From an uncultured Pseudoalteromonas sp. (GTDB taxonomy: Bacteria; Pseudomonadota; Gammaproteobacteria; Enterobacterales; Alteromonadaceae), in contig CANLRB010000003.1 of assembly GCA_947493455.1 (NCBI GenBank), positions 186,001-250,000 of the forward strand: a stretch of 64,000 nt of DNA, in the 5' to 3' direction. The position numbers and the translations under genes were made by a program. This document shows, in pieces, positions 17,897 to 26,630 of the stretch (position 1 is its first letter; every line of letters starts with the position of its first letter). The notes beneath the pieces are model-generated. The model saw only the letters and a program-made list of their open reading frames with translations, had not been told where the DNA came from and made no database searches.

Positions 17897-18313
17897 TTAA
17901 TGCTGTTTTGTATTGCTCGAAAAGCAATATAAAGCCGTCTTATTACATGACGATTTGTCAATAATACTTGAAAGTTGGCTAGCTTCGACGATATCGGTAT
18001 ACGCAACAACCGCGCTGAAGTTACCATTATTTAATGCAGCATTTAAAACATAATCTAAGTTTGATAAGTGTTTTTGTCTTATGACTAATAGTTTGCTGGT
18101 ATCTATTGAACAGCTATCGAGAAACGACTTACTTGGTATGAGATCAGGTGCGAGCAGTAGGGTCCAGCCTGATGTTAAATTATGAGTATGAAGGATTTTT
18201 AACAGTTCAAAACTTGCGCTGATGTCGTCTTCAACATTTATAACTTTTACTTTGTTTAAATTATGCTTATTGCTATAACTTTTGATTGTATGAAAATCAA
18301 TTGACTCTAACAT
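17897..18313 (-). CDS. sulA: SulA-like SOS cell-division inhibitor
   Basis: A 138-residue protein that resembles SulA, which binds FtsZ and blocks septation during the SOS response. The core SGWTLLLAPDLIPSKSFLDS, DTSKLLVIRQKHL and ALNNGNFSAVVAY matches the SulA central fold (the conserved GN-F/Y-S-V/A-V segment). It is a little shorter than E. coli SulA (169) and lacks the long N-terminal extension. A near-consensus LexA box lies 22 bp upstream of the start, which strongly supports SOS control. There is no lexA in the window. Confidence 0.75.
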   Translation of the reverse strand: MLESIDFHTIKSYSNKHNLNKVKVINVEDDISASFELLKILHTHNLTSGWTLLLAPDLIPSKSFLDSCSIDTSKLLVIRQKHLSNLDYVLNAALNNGNFSAVVAYTDIVEASQLSSIIDKSSCNKTALYCFSSNTKQH

Positions 18314-18334
18314 AGTATCACCACTGGTTGTTTA

Positions 18335-18354
18335 TACAGTACAGGTATACAGTA
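18335..18354 (-). promoter_or_regulatory. LexA-like SOS box of sulA
   Basis: On the minus strand this 20-bp site reads TACTGT, eight bases, then ACTGTA. It fits the gammaproteobacterial consensus TACTGT-N8-ACAGTA with one mismatch in the right half-site. Further CTGTATAA half-sites flank it (18361-18366 region), so several overlapping boxes are possible. Its position just upstream of the SulA-like start is right for repression. Confidence 0.65.
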
Positions 18355-18395
18355 GTTTATACAGTTGTTGTTGGCAAGTGTTTTTTTACTATTTT

Positions 18396-18851
18396 TTAAT
18401 CAATTTTATTTTTTAAAATAAGCTGGTTATATATTTGTTCATATAAATCAGCAGCTTGCTTTTTTGCATCTTTTTTTTGTTTTGCTTGCAATAGAGGATT
18501 AATTTTTGCGAGTACTTCGATGGATTCAATAGAGCCCTGTGATTCAGCAAGTGTAAGCCAAGTAAAGGCGTGATATTCGCTTTGCGGAAGACCCTGGCCC
18601 TTTACAAACATGAGGCCTAAATAAAACTGTGCTTTTACGTGGCCAGAAAGTGCAGCTTGGCGCATAAACTTGGCTGCTCCAACATCATTTTTGCTCTTCG
18701 ACATATGAACAGCTGTAGCAAAAAGTTGTTCTGCGTCTTCTAACTCGTTCGGCGTTTTGGTTGATTCAACGAGATCACATAGCTTATTTAGTGTTGAGAG
18801 GATTTTTTGTTCTAATTCAAAAATTGTTATATCGTCATTTGAAGAGGGCAT
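18396..18851 (-). CDS. Sel1-repeat protein
   Basis: A 151-residue helical protein with about two Sel1-like (TPR-type) repeats: VGAAKFMRQAALSGHVKAQFYLGLMFVKG (about 57-85) and SEYHAFTWLTLAESQGS (about 91-107). It has no signal peptide or membrane segment, so it is probably cytoplasmic. Sel1 repeats mediate protein-protein contacts. No specific function can be assigned from sequence or context; it lies between sulA and an O-antigen-ligase-like gene, all on the minus strand. Confidence 0.75.
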   Translation of the reverse strand: MPSSNDDITIFELEQKILSTLNKLCDLVESTKTPNELEDAEQLFATAVHMSKSKNDVGAAKFMRQAALSGHVKAQFYLGLMFVKGQGLPQSEYHAFTWLTLAESQGSIESIEVLAKINPLLQAKQKKDAKKQAADLYEQIYNQLILKNKID

Positions 18852-18947
18852 TGAATATCTTTATATAATTTTTAATATAAAGAGTTTAGTTTGAAAATGA
18901 GAATTAAGCGTAAAGTCGGCGAAAATTTTTAACTAACATTTATACCG

Positions 18948-20261
18948 TTAGTGAGAACGTTGGCGCCGATGCGGTTCCTTTTGATAGTGAGAAATGACAA
19001 TTAGACTTAAAATGACCATAAATGTGATTGAATTTGCACCAGACTGCAAAGAGTAGTCAACAAATGACTGTAGTAACATAAATATAATCGATGTCGCACC
19101 GGCAAACGCAATTCCTTGATAAAGTGCTGTGTTACGTAACAACATGGTTTTAAAGCTCAAATATAAGCAGTACAGTGACATGAGCCCGAGTATACCGGTG
19201 GTGATAAGTCCTAGCTCTACTGAGAACTGAAGATAGTCATTATGTGCATTGTCATAATATTGTGCATAGGGCTGGGTCTGGTAGCGAGGAAACGCCGTAT
19301 AAAAGCTGCCACCGCCAAAGCCGAAAAGAGGCTTATCTAATATCATAGGTAATGTATCAGCAACAACTTCGTCTCGAGTTTCTTCTTGGAAATTGGTTTC
19401 AAGTAATCGTGTTTTTACTTGGTCAAATCCAAATAGCGCGCTCACTATAATGATATCTAGTACAAAAAAGCTGATGATTAATATTCGTAGGTTGTTAGGT
19501 CGACGTTTATAATAAAAAAACGCAAATATGCTTGTTAGGCTTAATGCGACAAAAAAGGCAAGGTTACCCATACGGCTTTTGGTCATAATAAGCGAGATAA
19601 TCAGAACAATAAGTGACAACCGCATAATCACTTTTGCGCTAAGCAATGAGCTGACGAGCTGCTTTAATTTAACCGCTAATGGGGCATGGTGTTGACGACG
19701 ATTGAGTTCACTCAGCAGAAGGCCGAGTCCCATTGCGATGCATATACCAACATAATTTGCAAAAAAGTTTTGATAGGTAAATGACCCCATTGCTTTTTCA
19801 GAATATGAATATTGAAATATAAGACTCTCAACGTTTGGTGAGAGCACCAAATAAAGGGCATAAAACGCTTGTAATAAGCCAGCGACCACTATTGAAATAG
19901 CTAATGCCTTCACTCGTAAAAACGTATTGCAATAATAAAATACAAGCCAAGTCAGCATAAATAAGTTATACGTTTTTAATAACATAACCTTGGTTTGGTT
20001 AGGGTCTATTGACCGTAATGGGGTTGGCAATAATTGAAGGACTAACACCGTTATCACAATCAGTAAAGGCAGCAATATTATACAACTATATTTCTTTGGA
20101 AAAATACTCACGTTGAGTCGAGAGCAATTATAAAGGTGCGTAATATAAAGCGTAGAGGTTAATAACCCAAATCCAAGTATTGCCCATGGACGATAGCTCC
20201 CAAGTGGAATAGGGAGCCATACCATGAAAATACAAAGCGAATAGAAAATAAATTTATTCAA
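18948..20261 (-). CDS. O-antigen ligase / Wzy_C family membrane protein
   Basis: A 437-residue polytopic membrane protein with roughly ten to twelve hydrophobic segments. A large periplasmic loop around residues 280-345 carries the Wzy_C-family signature LFGFGGGSFYTAF and AHNDYLQFSVELGL (conserved H340, N341). R230 in TKSRMGN is also typical. Family members transfer or polymerise undecaprenyl-linked glycans: WaaL-type ligases, Wzy polymerases, or O-oligosaccharyltransferases that glycosylate proteins. It is encoded 34 bp downstream of a secreted Ala-rich protein on the same strand, away from the main EPS locus, so a protein or lipid acceptor different from the EPS is possible. The substrate is undetermined. 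Confidence 0.85.
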   Translation of the reverse strand: MNKFIFYSLCIFMVWLPIPLGSYRPWAILGFGLLTSTLYITHLYNCSRLNVSIFPKKYSCIILLPLLIVITVLVLQLLPTPLRSIDPNQTKVMLLKTYNLFMLTWLVFYYCNTFLRVKALAISIVVAGLLQAFYALYLVLSPNVESLIFQYSYSEKAMGSFTYQNFFANYVGICIAMGLGLLLSELNRRQHHAPLAVKLKQLVSSLLSAKVIMRLSLIVLIISLIMTKSRMGNLAFFVALSLTSIFAFFYYKRRPNNLRILIISFFVLDIIIVSALFGFDQVKTRLLETNFQEETRDEVVADTLPMILDKPLFGFGGGSFYTAFPRYQTQPYAQYYDNAHNDYLQFSVELGLITTGILGLMSLYCLYLSFKTMLLRNTALYQGIAFAGATSIIFMLLQSFVDYSLQSGANSITFMVILSLIVISHYQKEPHRRQRSH

Positions 20262-20295
20262 AAGAGATGTTTTGTGTTACTACAAAAAGGTACGT

Positions 20296-20907
20296 TTACT
20301 CTCCGTCACCTTCTTCGTCGTCTTCACATTCGTCGTCTTCTTGTTCCGAGATGGCACAGTCGCCACCGCCCGAGCCACCGCCGTTACGACCACGAATAAA
20401 GCTACGATAGTTACTGCCTGAACCTGGTGTTGTGAACGCGCCACCTGCTGCTGTTGCTTGTGAAGCTAGCGTCGCGTCAACACCTGCTGCAACTGCGATA
20501 CCAGTTACAGTGTCGGCATCGATACCTGCGCTTGTTGCTGTTGTAAGTAATGATGATATACCGTCAGAATCAGCACCCAGCGAACCGATCGCAGCGTTAA
20601 GTACATCAAGTGATAATCCGAGGTCATCTTCGTCAAGCGCCATAAGGGCTTCAACAGCGGCTGCCAAAATGGCATCTGCTTGTTCAGGGGCTGCACCAAT
20701 TGCCGCCTCTACAAGTGATATTGCAATATCCTTGTTTGCTAAAATAGTTTGCTTTACAACGTCTGCTAAGTTTGAACCGTTTACAACCGCTTGTTCAATA
20801 ATCGTTGTTGCGTCGTTATTTTCGTTATCATCGTCTGCAACTGCATTAAATGCAACACCAAGTGATAAACTTGCCAATAATAAAGACGCGAGCGTAATAT
20901 TTTTCAT
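20296..20907 (-). CDS. secreted Ala-rich acidic protein, unknown function
   Basis: A 203-residue protein with a clear Sec signal peptide (residues 1-24, cleavage near NAVA/DDD). The mature part has Ala-rich amphipathic helices at about 34-155, with imperfect repeats (EAAIGAAPEQADAILAAAVEA, then LNAAIGSLGADSDG). A short linker with SGSNYRSFIRGRN follows, then GGGSGGG and a strongly acidic tail with two Cys (about 184-203). A TAAG tetrapeptide at 152-155 matches the cleavage motif known for LapG proteases, and lapD and lapG lie immediately upstream on the same strand. I do not recognise a named family. It could be a matrix or surface protein, a LapG substrate, or a target of the neighbouring ligase-like enzyme. 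Confidence 0.7.
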   Translation of the reverse strand: MKNITLASLLLASLSLGVAFNAVADDDNENNDATTIIEQAVVNGSNLADVVKQTILANKDIAISLVEAAIGAAPEQADAILAAAVEALMALDEDDLGLSLDVLNAAIGSLGADSDGISSLLTTATSAGIDADTVTGIAVAAGVDATLASQATAAGGAFTTPGSGSNYRSFIRGRNGGGSGGGDCAISEQEDDECEDDEEGDGE

Positions 20908-20945
20908 GGTAGTCCTTTATAAAGCTAATTTAAAATCTATTCAGG

Positions 20946-22937
20946 CTACAATTCTAATGCTTTAGTTTGAAAAGTAAACTCCGAATCAGAAGTATTTTGA
21001 GTAATTTGCAACGGTGCCTGTATTAAATTACCTTGAAAACCGTCACAATCGAGCTCAACGAGTGTATTGTAGGCATCGGGCGACTCAATTAAACACGCAA
21101 TTACTTTAATACCTAAACCGTGGCAAAGCGTTGTAATGGTTGAAATAAAAAAGTTATTTTGCTGGTTCGTTACCAGGTCTTGTATATAGCTTCCGTCTAT
21201 TTTTACGTAGTCAATATCAAGACCTTGTAAATACTTAAATGATGAAAGGCTTGCACCAAAATGTTCAACACAAATGCCAATGCCAAGCGCTTTAATTTTT
21301 TCAAATGTTAATGCGGTTTGTTCAATGTCGCAGATAAGCGCTGCTTCTTTAACCTCAAAAATCAAATTGTGACGCAAACACGGCTTTGCTTCGCTGTACA
21401 TTGTAAGCCATTGAATGAGTTGCGGCGAATAGATAGCTTCTCGGCTTAAATTAAGCGCAAACACCTTATTTGGGTGATACTCTTTAATGAGCGTAAATTC
21501 TCGAATTAATTTTTTATCAAGCTCAACCGTTAACCCGAGTCGCTCAGCCATTGCAAATAAATGACCGTTGTTAACCTGCTGGCCGTTATGTAAAAAACGA
21601 ACGAATACTTCAAAGTATTCTGCTGTGGTCTGACTATCTTTAGATTTTATTGGCTGAAAGCTAAAGCTTACATCACCTTTATCAATTATTTCGTTAATCA
21701 TGCTGCGCCATTTGGCAACACTAAAATTTTCGCTTAGATCTGATGTTGCCGTTTTTGGAACGTGCGCAAAGGTGATCGAGGTATCTAAGTGAGAAAGTAA
21801 GTCACTTTTTTGAGTGGATGCGTCGTAACTAGTCGCTGATATCTCGGCAAACCCTGCATTAAACCGCTCTGCAGAGTTTTGTTGAAATAACGTTGTTAGT
21901 TGCTCAATGTCTTCACGAATGAAAGACAGTGGAAAGCGAACCGCAATAGCAAAACTACCGCCTGACAAGCGATAATAGGTTGTGTCGTTATACTTTGAAA
22001 ACTGGCTTTGTAGCATGTTTTTAACGTTAACCACGTACTCGTCGCCACCTACATAACCTAATTCATTATTGATATGCTGTAATGACGGCAGGTTAACCAA
22101 ACAAATCGTGTGAGTATCGTCACCTTTTAACTCTGCGATGTCGGCGCTAAAGTAATTATCAAACGCGCGTCGGTTACCACATTCAGTTAGTTTATCTATA
22201 TAGGCTTCTTTTGTCAGTTTTTCTGTTTGTTTGGTCAGTGAGTCAAACGTTTTTTGTAAATTAGCGACCATATTGTTTATTGCGGCCGTAACTGTTCGCA
22301 ATTCCGTGGTAAATGGAATGCGTTCATTCATAACGAAGTGTTTTTGTGTAACTGCTTTTGCTTGGTTTTCAACGTCACTTAGCGGTTTAAACAAAGCACG
22401 TAATATTAAGTGTGCGACAACAAGGCTTGCAAACAACAACAATAATGACGAATAGAGCGAATTGAGGGTGTATTGCCAAAGCTGAAAATACGAAACTCCC
22501 GCGTGGCTTTTTATTTTTAAAACGCCAGCGATGTGCCAACCGTCATTCACCTCACTTGAACGCTCAGGTGCTGAGAGTGGAAATAAATCAATAAACCAAT
22601 TGGGCACTGACTCTATGGTTGCAGGGTTATGTCTTTCAATTAAAACGTTACCTTGCGTGTCACTTAGCGCCATTGATGCATAGTATCCGGAGTCAAAAAT
22701 TGCAGCCATCATGGTTTCGACGATAACGCGATCTGACTCTGCCATATAGGGCGAAATTGATAAACCTAGACTTGTTGCGGCGTCTTGCGCATGACTACTC
22801 ATTTGCTCTTGAAAATAAACACGCGTATTTTCAACATTTAAGTACAAACGTCCAACAAACGAAGCAATTGTTAAACCAATTATAAGGCTATAAATTTGTA
22901 CACGTAGGCTAAGGCCATGTTTAATTATTTTTTGCAT
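20946..22937 (-). CDS. lapD: LapD-like c-di-GMP receptor (degenerate GGDEF-EAL)
   Basis: An inner-membrane protein of 663 residues. TM1 lies near residues 14-32, followed by a periplasmic LapD/MoxY-type domain (about 35-160), TM2 (about 164-186), a HAMP-like linker, and cytoplasmic GGDEF and EAL domains. Both catalytic signatures are degenerate: SGGSF in place of GGDEF (about 325-329) and EVF in place of EAL (about 443-445). It is therefore expected to bind c-di-GMP through the EAL domain rather than make or degrade it. In Pseudomonas LapD the bound state sequesters the protease LapG. The ATG at 22937 has GGGAA 6 nt upstream; a start at 22949 lacks one. It overlaps lapG by 17 bp. Confidence 0.9.
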   Translation of the reverse strand: MQKIIKHGLSLRVQIYSLIIGLTIASFVGRLYLNVENTRVYFQEQMSSHAQDAATSLGLSISPYMAESDRVIVETMMAAIFDSGYYASMALSDTQGNVLIERHNPATIESVPNWFIDLFPLSAPERSSEVNDGWHIAGVLKIKSHAGVSYFQLWQYTLNSLYSSLLLLFASLVVAHLILRALFKPLSDVENQAKAVTQKHFVMNERIPFTTELRTVTAAINNMVANLQKTFDSLTKQTEKLTKEAYIDKLTECGNRRAFDNYFSADIAELKGDDTHTICLVNLPSLQHINNELGYVGGDEYVVNVKNMLQSQFSKYNDTTYYRLSGGSFAIAVRFPLSFIREDIEQLTTLFQQNSAERFNAGFAEISATSYDASTQKSDLLSHLDTSITFAHVPKTATSDLSENFSVAKWRSMINEIIDKGDVSFSFQPIKSKDSQTTAEYFEVFVRFLHNGQQVNNGHLFAMAERLGLTVELDKKLIREFTLIKEYHPNKVFALNLSREAIYSPQLIQWLTMYSEAKPCLRHNLIFEVKEAALICDIEQTALTFEKIKALGIGICVEHFGASLSSFKYLQGLDIDYVKIDGSYIQDLVTNQQNNFFISTITTLCHGLGIKVIACLIESPDAYNTLVELDCDGFQGNLIQAPLQITQNTSDSEFTFQTKALEL

Positions 22938-23616
22938 ACGTATTCCCATTAATAATAGAGTCGTAGGTGTTTAGCTCACCTTGTTCGATTCGTTCTAGCA
23001 TTTTATTCCAAGCTGATACGCCACGACTGTTTTTTACCTTTTTTCCGAGCCCTCTTGCTTTTGCCATCCACAATCCTTGACCATTAAAACTATAAATTGG
23101 TTTTAAATCGTGACGTTTACTCGCAGGTAGAACTTTTTTGTTAAAGTTATCGAGCACAAGCGGAGGCTCATTTTCATTCTTAAAATAAATAAGCACCATA
23201 TGAGGCTCATTTACGGTTAGTTGGCGAACATACATTAACCGTATTTTACTTTCAGGCACACCTAATGCAACCAAACTAAAATATTTGGCAATTGCGTAGT
23301 CTTCACAATCTCCTTTACCGCGACCGAGCGTCTCGATTGGATTTGCCCAGTAGTCGTTTTTTCCCCACAGTGATTTATCAACCTGATATTTGATATGGCG
23401 GTTAAAGAAATGGTTAACAAGGTGAAGTTTTTGCCAGTCGTCTTTATGTTGGTTTTCTTTTAAAAATGCGAACCACTTGCGGGTTCGTTCGGTCGCGGCA
23501 CTGCCATAGGTAGACGTTACTTTATTTAGTAACGACCCCATTTCAAGCTTATCGATTGCAATAGAAGCCAATGCAAAAAAAGAAAGTGTAAAAAATAAAC
23601 AATATACTGTGCGCAA
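22921..23616 (-). CDS. lapG: LapG-like periplasmic cysteine protease
   Basis: A 231-residue bacterial transglutaminase-like cysteine protease (BTLCP/LapG family). A signal peptide or membrane anchor covers residues 1-20. The catalytic triad is visible as C104 (GKGDCEDYAIAKY), H139 (EPHMVLIY) and D156 (LVLDNF), with the same spacing as in Pseudomonas LapG between His and Asp. RYxP-type features and the W/N-rich segment near 85-95 also fit. LapG cleaves large RTX-type adhesins at a di-alanine site and releases biofilm cells when LapD is not bound to c-di-GMP. It forms an operon with lapD; no giant adhesin gene is in the window. Confidence 0.92.
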   Translation of the reverse strand: MRTVYCLFFTLSFFALASIAIDKLEMGSLLNKVTSTYGSAATERTRKWFAFLKENQHKDDWQKLHLVNHFFNRHIKYQVDKSLWGKNDYWANPIETLGRGKGDCEDYAIAKYFSLVALGVPESKIRLMYVRQLTVNEPHMVLIYFKNENEPPLVLDNFNKKVLPASKRHDLKPIYSFNGQGLWMAKARGLGKKVKNSRGVSAWNKMLERIEQGELNTYDSIINGNTYAKNN

Positions 23617-23950
23617 AAACTCGACCCTTGTGCTGTATTACCTACGATTTTATGAGAAAAAGGTAATAAGTACAGTTAAAAATACTAATTTTTGGATTTG
23701 AACGATAAGTTTTTATTTAAACTTTGGGATTTATGAAGTTTTTATCAAAAGGATAAAATATATTTACTTATTCTCAATAGGTTATTGCGATACAAATTAT
23801 TATGATTATTTGATCTATGATAGAGGCGACTCATCATTGTAACCGAATGTGCGAATAAGGTATGATTTCCATCGATTCGATAGAATAAACAGGTTACGTA
23901 ACATTTAACGTAACGCAATAAACTAAATATAGTTAATGTTAGAGGAAGTA
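23617..23950. promoter_or_regulatory. lapG/cysD divergent intergenic region
   Basis: A 334-bp A/T-rich gap between two divergent operons. For cysDN a candidate promoter is TTGTAA (23837-23842) and TATGAT (23861-23866) with an 18-bp spacer. Between this promoter and the gene lie a palindrome, GTTACGTAAC (23893-23902), and a second ACGTAAC (23908-23914), 12 bp apart, which could be an operator. AGAGGA (23941-23946) is the cysD ribosome-binding site. No gene is seen here. Confidence 0.5.
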
Positions 23951-24865
23951 ATGGACCTTACAAAAGCAAGGCGTACTCATCTAAAGCAATTAGAAGCTGA
24001 GTCAATACATATTATTCGCGAAGTCGCCGCAGAGTTTGACAATCCAGTAATGCTTTATTCAATTGGTAAAGATTCTGCAGTGATGCTGCATCTCGCTCGC
24101 AAAGCGTTTGCGCCTGGAGTACCACCATTTCCATTGATGCACGTAGATACTGATTGGAAATTCAAAGAAATGATTAAATTCCGTGACCAAATGGCTAAAA
24201 AAATAGGCATGGAGTTAATTGTTCATAAAAACCCAGAAGGGATGGCAATGGGCATAAACCCATTCGACCACGGTTCCTCTAAACACACTGATGTAATGAA
24301 AACACAAGGCCTAAAGCAGGCACTTGATAAATATGGCTTCGATGCAGCGTTTGGTGGTGCTCGTCGTGACGAAGAAAAGTCGCGTGCGAAAGAGCGTGTG
24401 TATTCATTTAGGGATAAAAAACACCGTTGGGATCCTAAAAACCAGCGTCCTGAGCTTTGGAATGTGTATAACAGTAAAGTTGATAAAGGTGAGTCAATTC
24501 GTGTATTCCCGTTAAGCAACTGGACCGAGCTTGATATTTGGCAGTATATCTACCTAGAAGATATTGAAATTGTGCCGTTATATTTGTCAGAAAAACGTCC
24601 TGTAGTTGAGCGCGATGGCATGCTGATTATGGTTGATGATGAGCGTATGCCAATTGGTGAAGACGAAGTTATTCATGAAAAAATGGTACGTTTTAGAACG
24701 TTAGGTTGTTACCCACTAACCGGTGCGGTTGAATCTGAGGCAACAACATTACCAGAAGTCATTCAAGAAATGTTGTTAACAACAACGTCAGAGCGCCAAG
24801 GCAGGGCAATTGACCACGATTCATCCGGTTCAATGGAAAAGAAAAAGCGTGAGGGGTACTTTTAA
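23951..24865 (+). CDS. cysD: sulfate adenylyltransferase subunit 2 (CysD)
   Basis: The small, catalytic subunit of ATP sulfurylase, which makes adenosine 5'-phosphosulfate (APS) from sulfate and ATP. The 304-residue protein has the PP-loop signature [18 protein letters not shown] near residues 31-48, HVDTDWKF, and [18 protein letters not shown]. It matches E. coli CysD (302) along its length. The frame opens five codons earlier (23936), but the ATG at 23951 sits right behind AGAGGA and aligns with the family start. Its stop overlaps the cysN start by one base (TAATG), so the two subunits are translationally coupled. Confidence 0.96.
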   Translation: MDLTKARRTHLKQLEAESIHIIREVAAEFDNPVMLYSIGKDSAVMLHLARKAFAPGVPPFPLMHVDTDWKFKEMIKFRDQMAKKIGMELIVHKNPEGMAMGINPFDHGSSKHTDVMKTQGLKQALDKYGFDAAFGGARRDEEKSRAKERVYSFRDKKHRWDPKNQRPELWNVYNSKVDKGESIRVFPLSNWTELDIWQYIYLEDIEIVPLYLSEKRPVVERDGMLIMVDDERMPIGEDEVIHEKMVRFRTLGCYPLTGAVESEATTLPEVIQEMLLTTTSERQGRAIDHDSSGSMEKKKREGYF

Positions 24866-26289
24866 TGAGTCATGCATCAGAATTAATCGAAAAAGATATC
24901 GAAGCCTATTTAAAGCAGCATGAGAACAAAGATCTATTACGTTTTTTGACCTGTGGTAGCGTTGACGACGGTAAATCGACATTAATTGGCCGTTTGTTAT
25001 ACGATTCAAAGTTGATTTATGAAGATCAAATGGCCGCGATCGAGAACGACTCTAAAAAGTTTAATACAACTAATGAAGATTTTGATTTAGCGCTATTGGT
25101 TGACGGTTTGCAATCAGAGCGTGAGCAAGGTATTACCATTGACGTTGCTTATCGATATTTCTCGACTGATAAACGTAAGTTTATTATTGCTGATACACCG
25201 GGGCATGAGCAATACACGCGAAACATGGCAACAGGTGCATCAACGGCTGATTTGGCCATTTTAATGATTGATGCGCGCCGTGGTGTATTAACGCAAACCC
25301 GTCGTCATTCGTATATTGCATCGCTACTAGGTATTAAACACCTTGTTGTTGCCATTAACAAAATGGATATTGTCGACTACTCAGAGCAAGTATTTAACGA
25401 GATTAAAGCTGAATACCAAGAGCTCGTTACGCAACTGAAACTTGAAGATGTACAGTTTGTACCTATGTCAGCATTAAAAGGCGACAACGTAGTCAATGTG
25501 AGTGATAAAATGCCGTGGTATACCGGCGAAACACTTATGCAAATGCTTGAAAATGTAGAAATATCACAAGATAAAAACTACGATGATTTTCGTATGCCAG
25601 TGCAATATGTTAATCGTCCAAACCTAGATTTTAGAGGGTTTTGCGGCACAATCGCAGCAGGTGTAGTAAAGCCGGGCGACAGCGTAACTGTCTTACCAGC
25701 AGGTAAATCGAGTACTGTTAAAAGCATTGTTACTTATGACGGTGAAATTGACGAAGCATATGCGGGTGATGCAATTACCTTAACCCTAAACGATGAAATT
25801 GATATCAGCCGTGGCGATTTATTAGTTCACACAGGTCAACTACCAACTGTGACCAGCAAGCTGCAAGCAAATGTGGTTTGGATGGGTGAACAGGCAATGC
25901 AAACAAATAAAGAATATAGCTTTAAGTTTGCAGCAAAATCAGTAAATGGGTTTGTATCTAACATTGTTAGTGAAATTGACGTGAATACGCTTAAAGTTAC
26001 AGACAATGCAGGTGATGTAAATGAACTTGCACTTAACGGCATTGCTTTGTGTAACCTTGATCTAAATGAAGCAATTGCACTTGATACATACGATAATGTG
26101 CAACAAACAGGTGCATTTATTGTTATCGATAGGCTGACTAATGTAACAGTAGGTGCTGGCATGGTAAGCGAATTACAAACACAATCAAGTGATTCAGCTA
26201 AACCATCTCGCAATTACACTGATGCAGAAATTGCATTAAATAAATATGTGCGCGAGCATTTCCCTGAGTGGGGTTGTAAGGCATTATAG
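24865..26289 (+). CDS. cysN: sulfate adenylyltransferase subunit 1 (CysN)
   Basis: The GTPase subunit of ATP sulfurylase; GTP hydrolysis drives APS formation by CysD. The 474-residue protein has the EF-Tu-like G1 motif [10 protein letters not shown] (about 31-40), the switch region [16 protein letters not shown]3 DTPGHEQYT, and G4 NKMD, followed by two beta-barrel domains. There is no C-terminal APS-kinase domain, so it is not a CysNC fusion; a separate cysC lies at 51.5 kb. A strong terminator follows directly, so cysDN is a two-gene operon here. Confidence 0.96.
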   Translation: MSHASELIEKDIEAYLKQHENKDLLRFLTCGSVDDGKSTLIGRLLYDSKLIYEDQMAAIENDSKKFNTTNEDFDLALLVDGLQSEREQGITIDVAYRYFSTDKRKFIIADTPGHEQYTRNMATGASTADLAILMIDARRGVLTQTRRHSYIASLLGIKHLVVAINKMDIVDYSEQVFNEIKAEYQELVTQLKLEDVQFVPMSALKGDNVVNVSDKMPWYTGETLMQMLENVEISQDKNYDDFRMPVQYVNRPNLDFRGFCGTIAAGVVKPGDSVTVLPAGKSSTVKSIVTYDGEIDEAYAGDAITLTLNDEIDISRGDLLVHTGQLPTVTSKLQANVVWMGEQAMQTNKEYSFKFAAKSVNGFVSNIVSEIDVNTLKVTDNAGDVNELALNGIALCNLDLNEAIALDTYDNVQQTGAFIVIDRLTNVTVGAGMVSELQTQSSDSAKPSRNYTDAEIALNKYVREHFPEWGCKAL

Positions 26290-26310
26290 GCTGTATTAAG
26301 TATTGACGTA

Positions 26311-26340
26311 AAAACGCAGCGAAGGCTGCGTTTTTTGTTT
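26311..26340 (+). terminator. intrinsic terminator of cysDN
   Basis: AACGCAGC (26313-26320), a GAAG tetraloop, and GCTGCGTT (26325-26332) form an 8-bp G+C-rich stem followed by TTTTGTTT. It is 22 bp past the cysN stop. Confidence 0.9.
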
Positions 26341-26630
26341 TTAGATAAGTCAAAACTTCATAAATAAATACGCAAAGTGCAGGCGCATTACGCATCTAAG
26401 CTAAATTGATGTAATAATATGTTATGTACATATTACTGTAACTCATGATAATTATTATTTATATGCAAAAGCGCTATATTGGTGTACGACATTGTCATCG
26501 TTATTATTGAGCAATTGTTCAGAATGTGTATAATAGAGCGCTCCTCATAAGTTGTTTCAATATTGGATATGGATGTTCACAACAAGCTCATCTTTATTCA
26601 ATTTGTTATAAAAAAATAAATGGAATCGAA
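26341..26630 (+). promoter_or_regulatory. galU / EPS operon upstream region
   Basis: A 290-bp gap before galU. A good sigma-70 promoter is TTGAGC (26507-26512) and TATAAT (26529-26534) with a 16-bp spacer, placing transcription start about 90 bp before the GTG start. No JUMPstart or ops element (GGCGGTAG) is seen. An ATG at 26620 opens only a four-codon frame that ends at the galU start codon; whether this mini-ORF affects galU translation is unknown. The rest (26341-26500) is A/T-rich with no gene. Confidence 0.55.

Noticed and set aside
20432-20965. A 177-codon plus-strand ORF opposite the secreted Ala-rich protein
   Set aside because: It is the antisense of an Ala/GC-rich coding sequence, with low-complexity Ala/Ser content and no family features. 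The minus-strand gene has a signal peptide and sensible context.
22231-22455. ORFs antisense to lapD and other long genes, such as 25836-26213 or 50524-50925
   Set aside because: They run opposite conserved genes with intact motifs, have no ribosome sites or family features, and are explained as shadows.
26526-26630. N-terminal extension of GalU from ATG 26526
   Set aside because: It overlaps the predicted promoter -10 (26529-26534) and has no similarity to GalU, whose normal start coincides with GTG 26631.
26341-26630. JUMPstart/ops element upstream of the EPS genes
   Set aside because: No GGCGGTAG core was found here or upstream of rmlA, so RfaH-type control is not supported.
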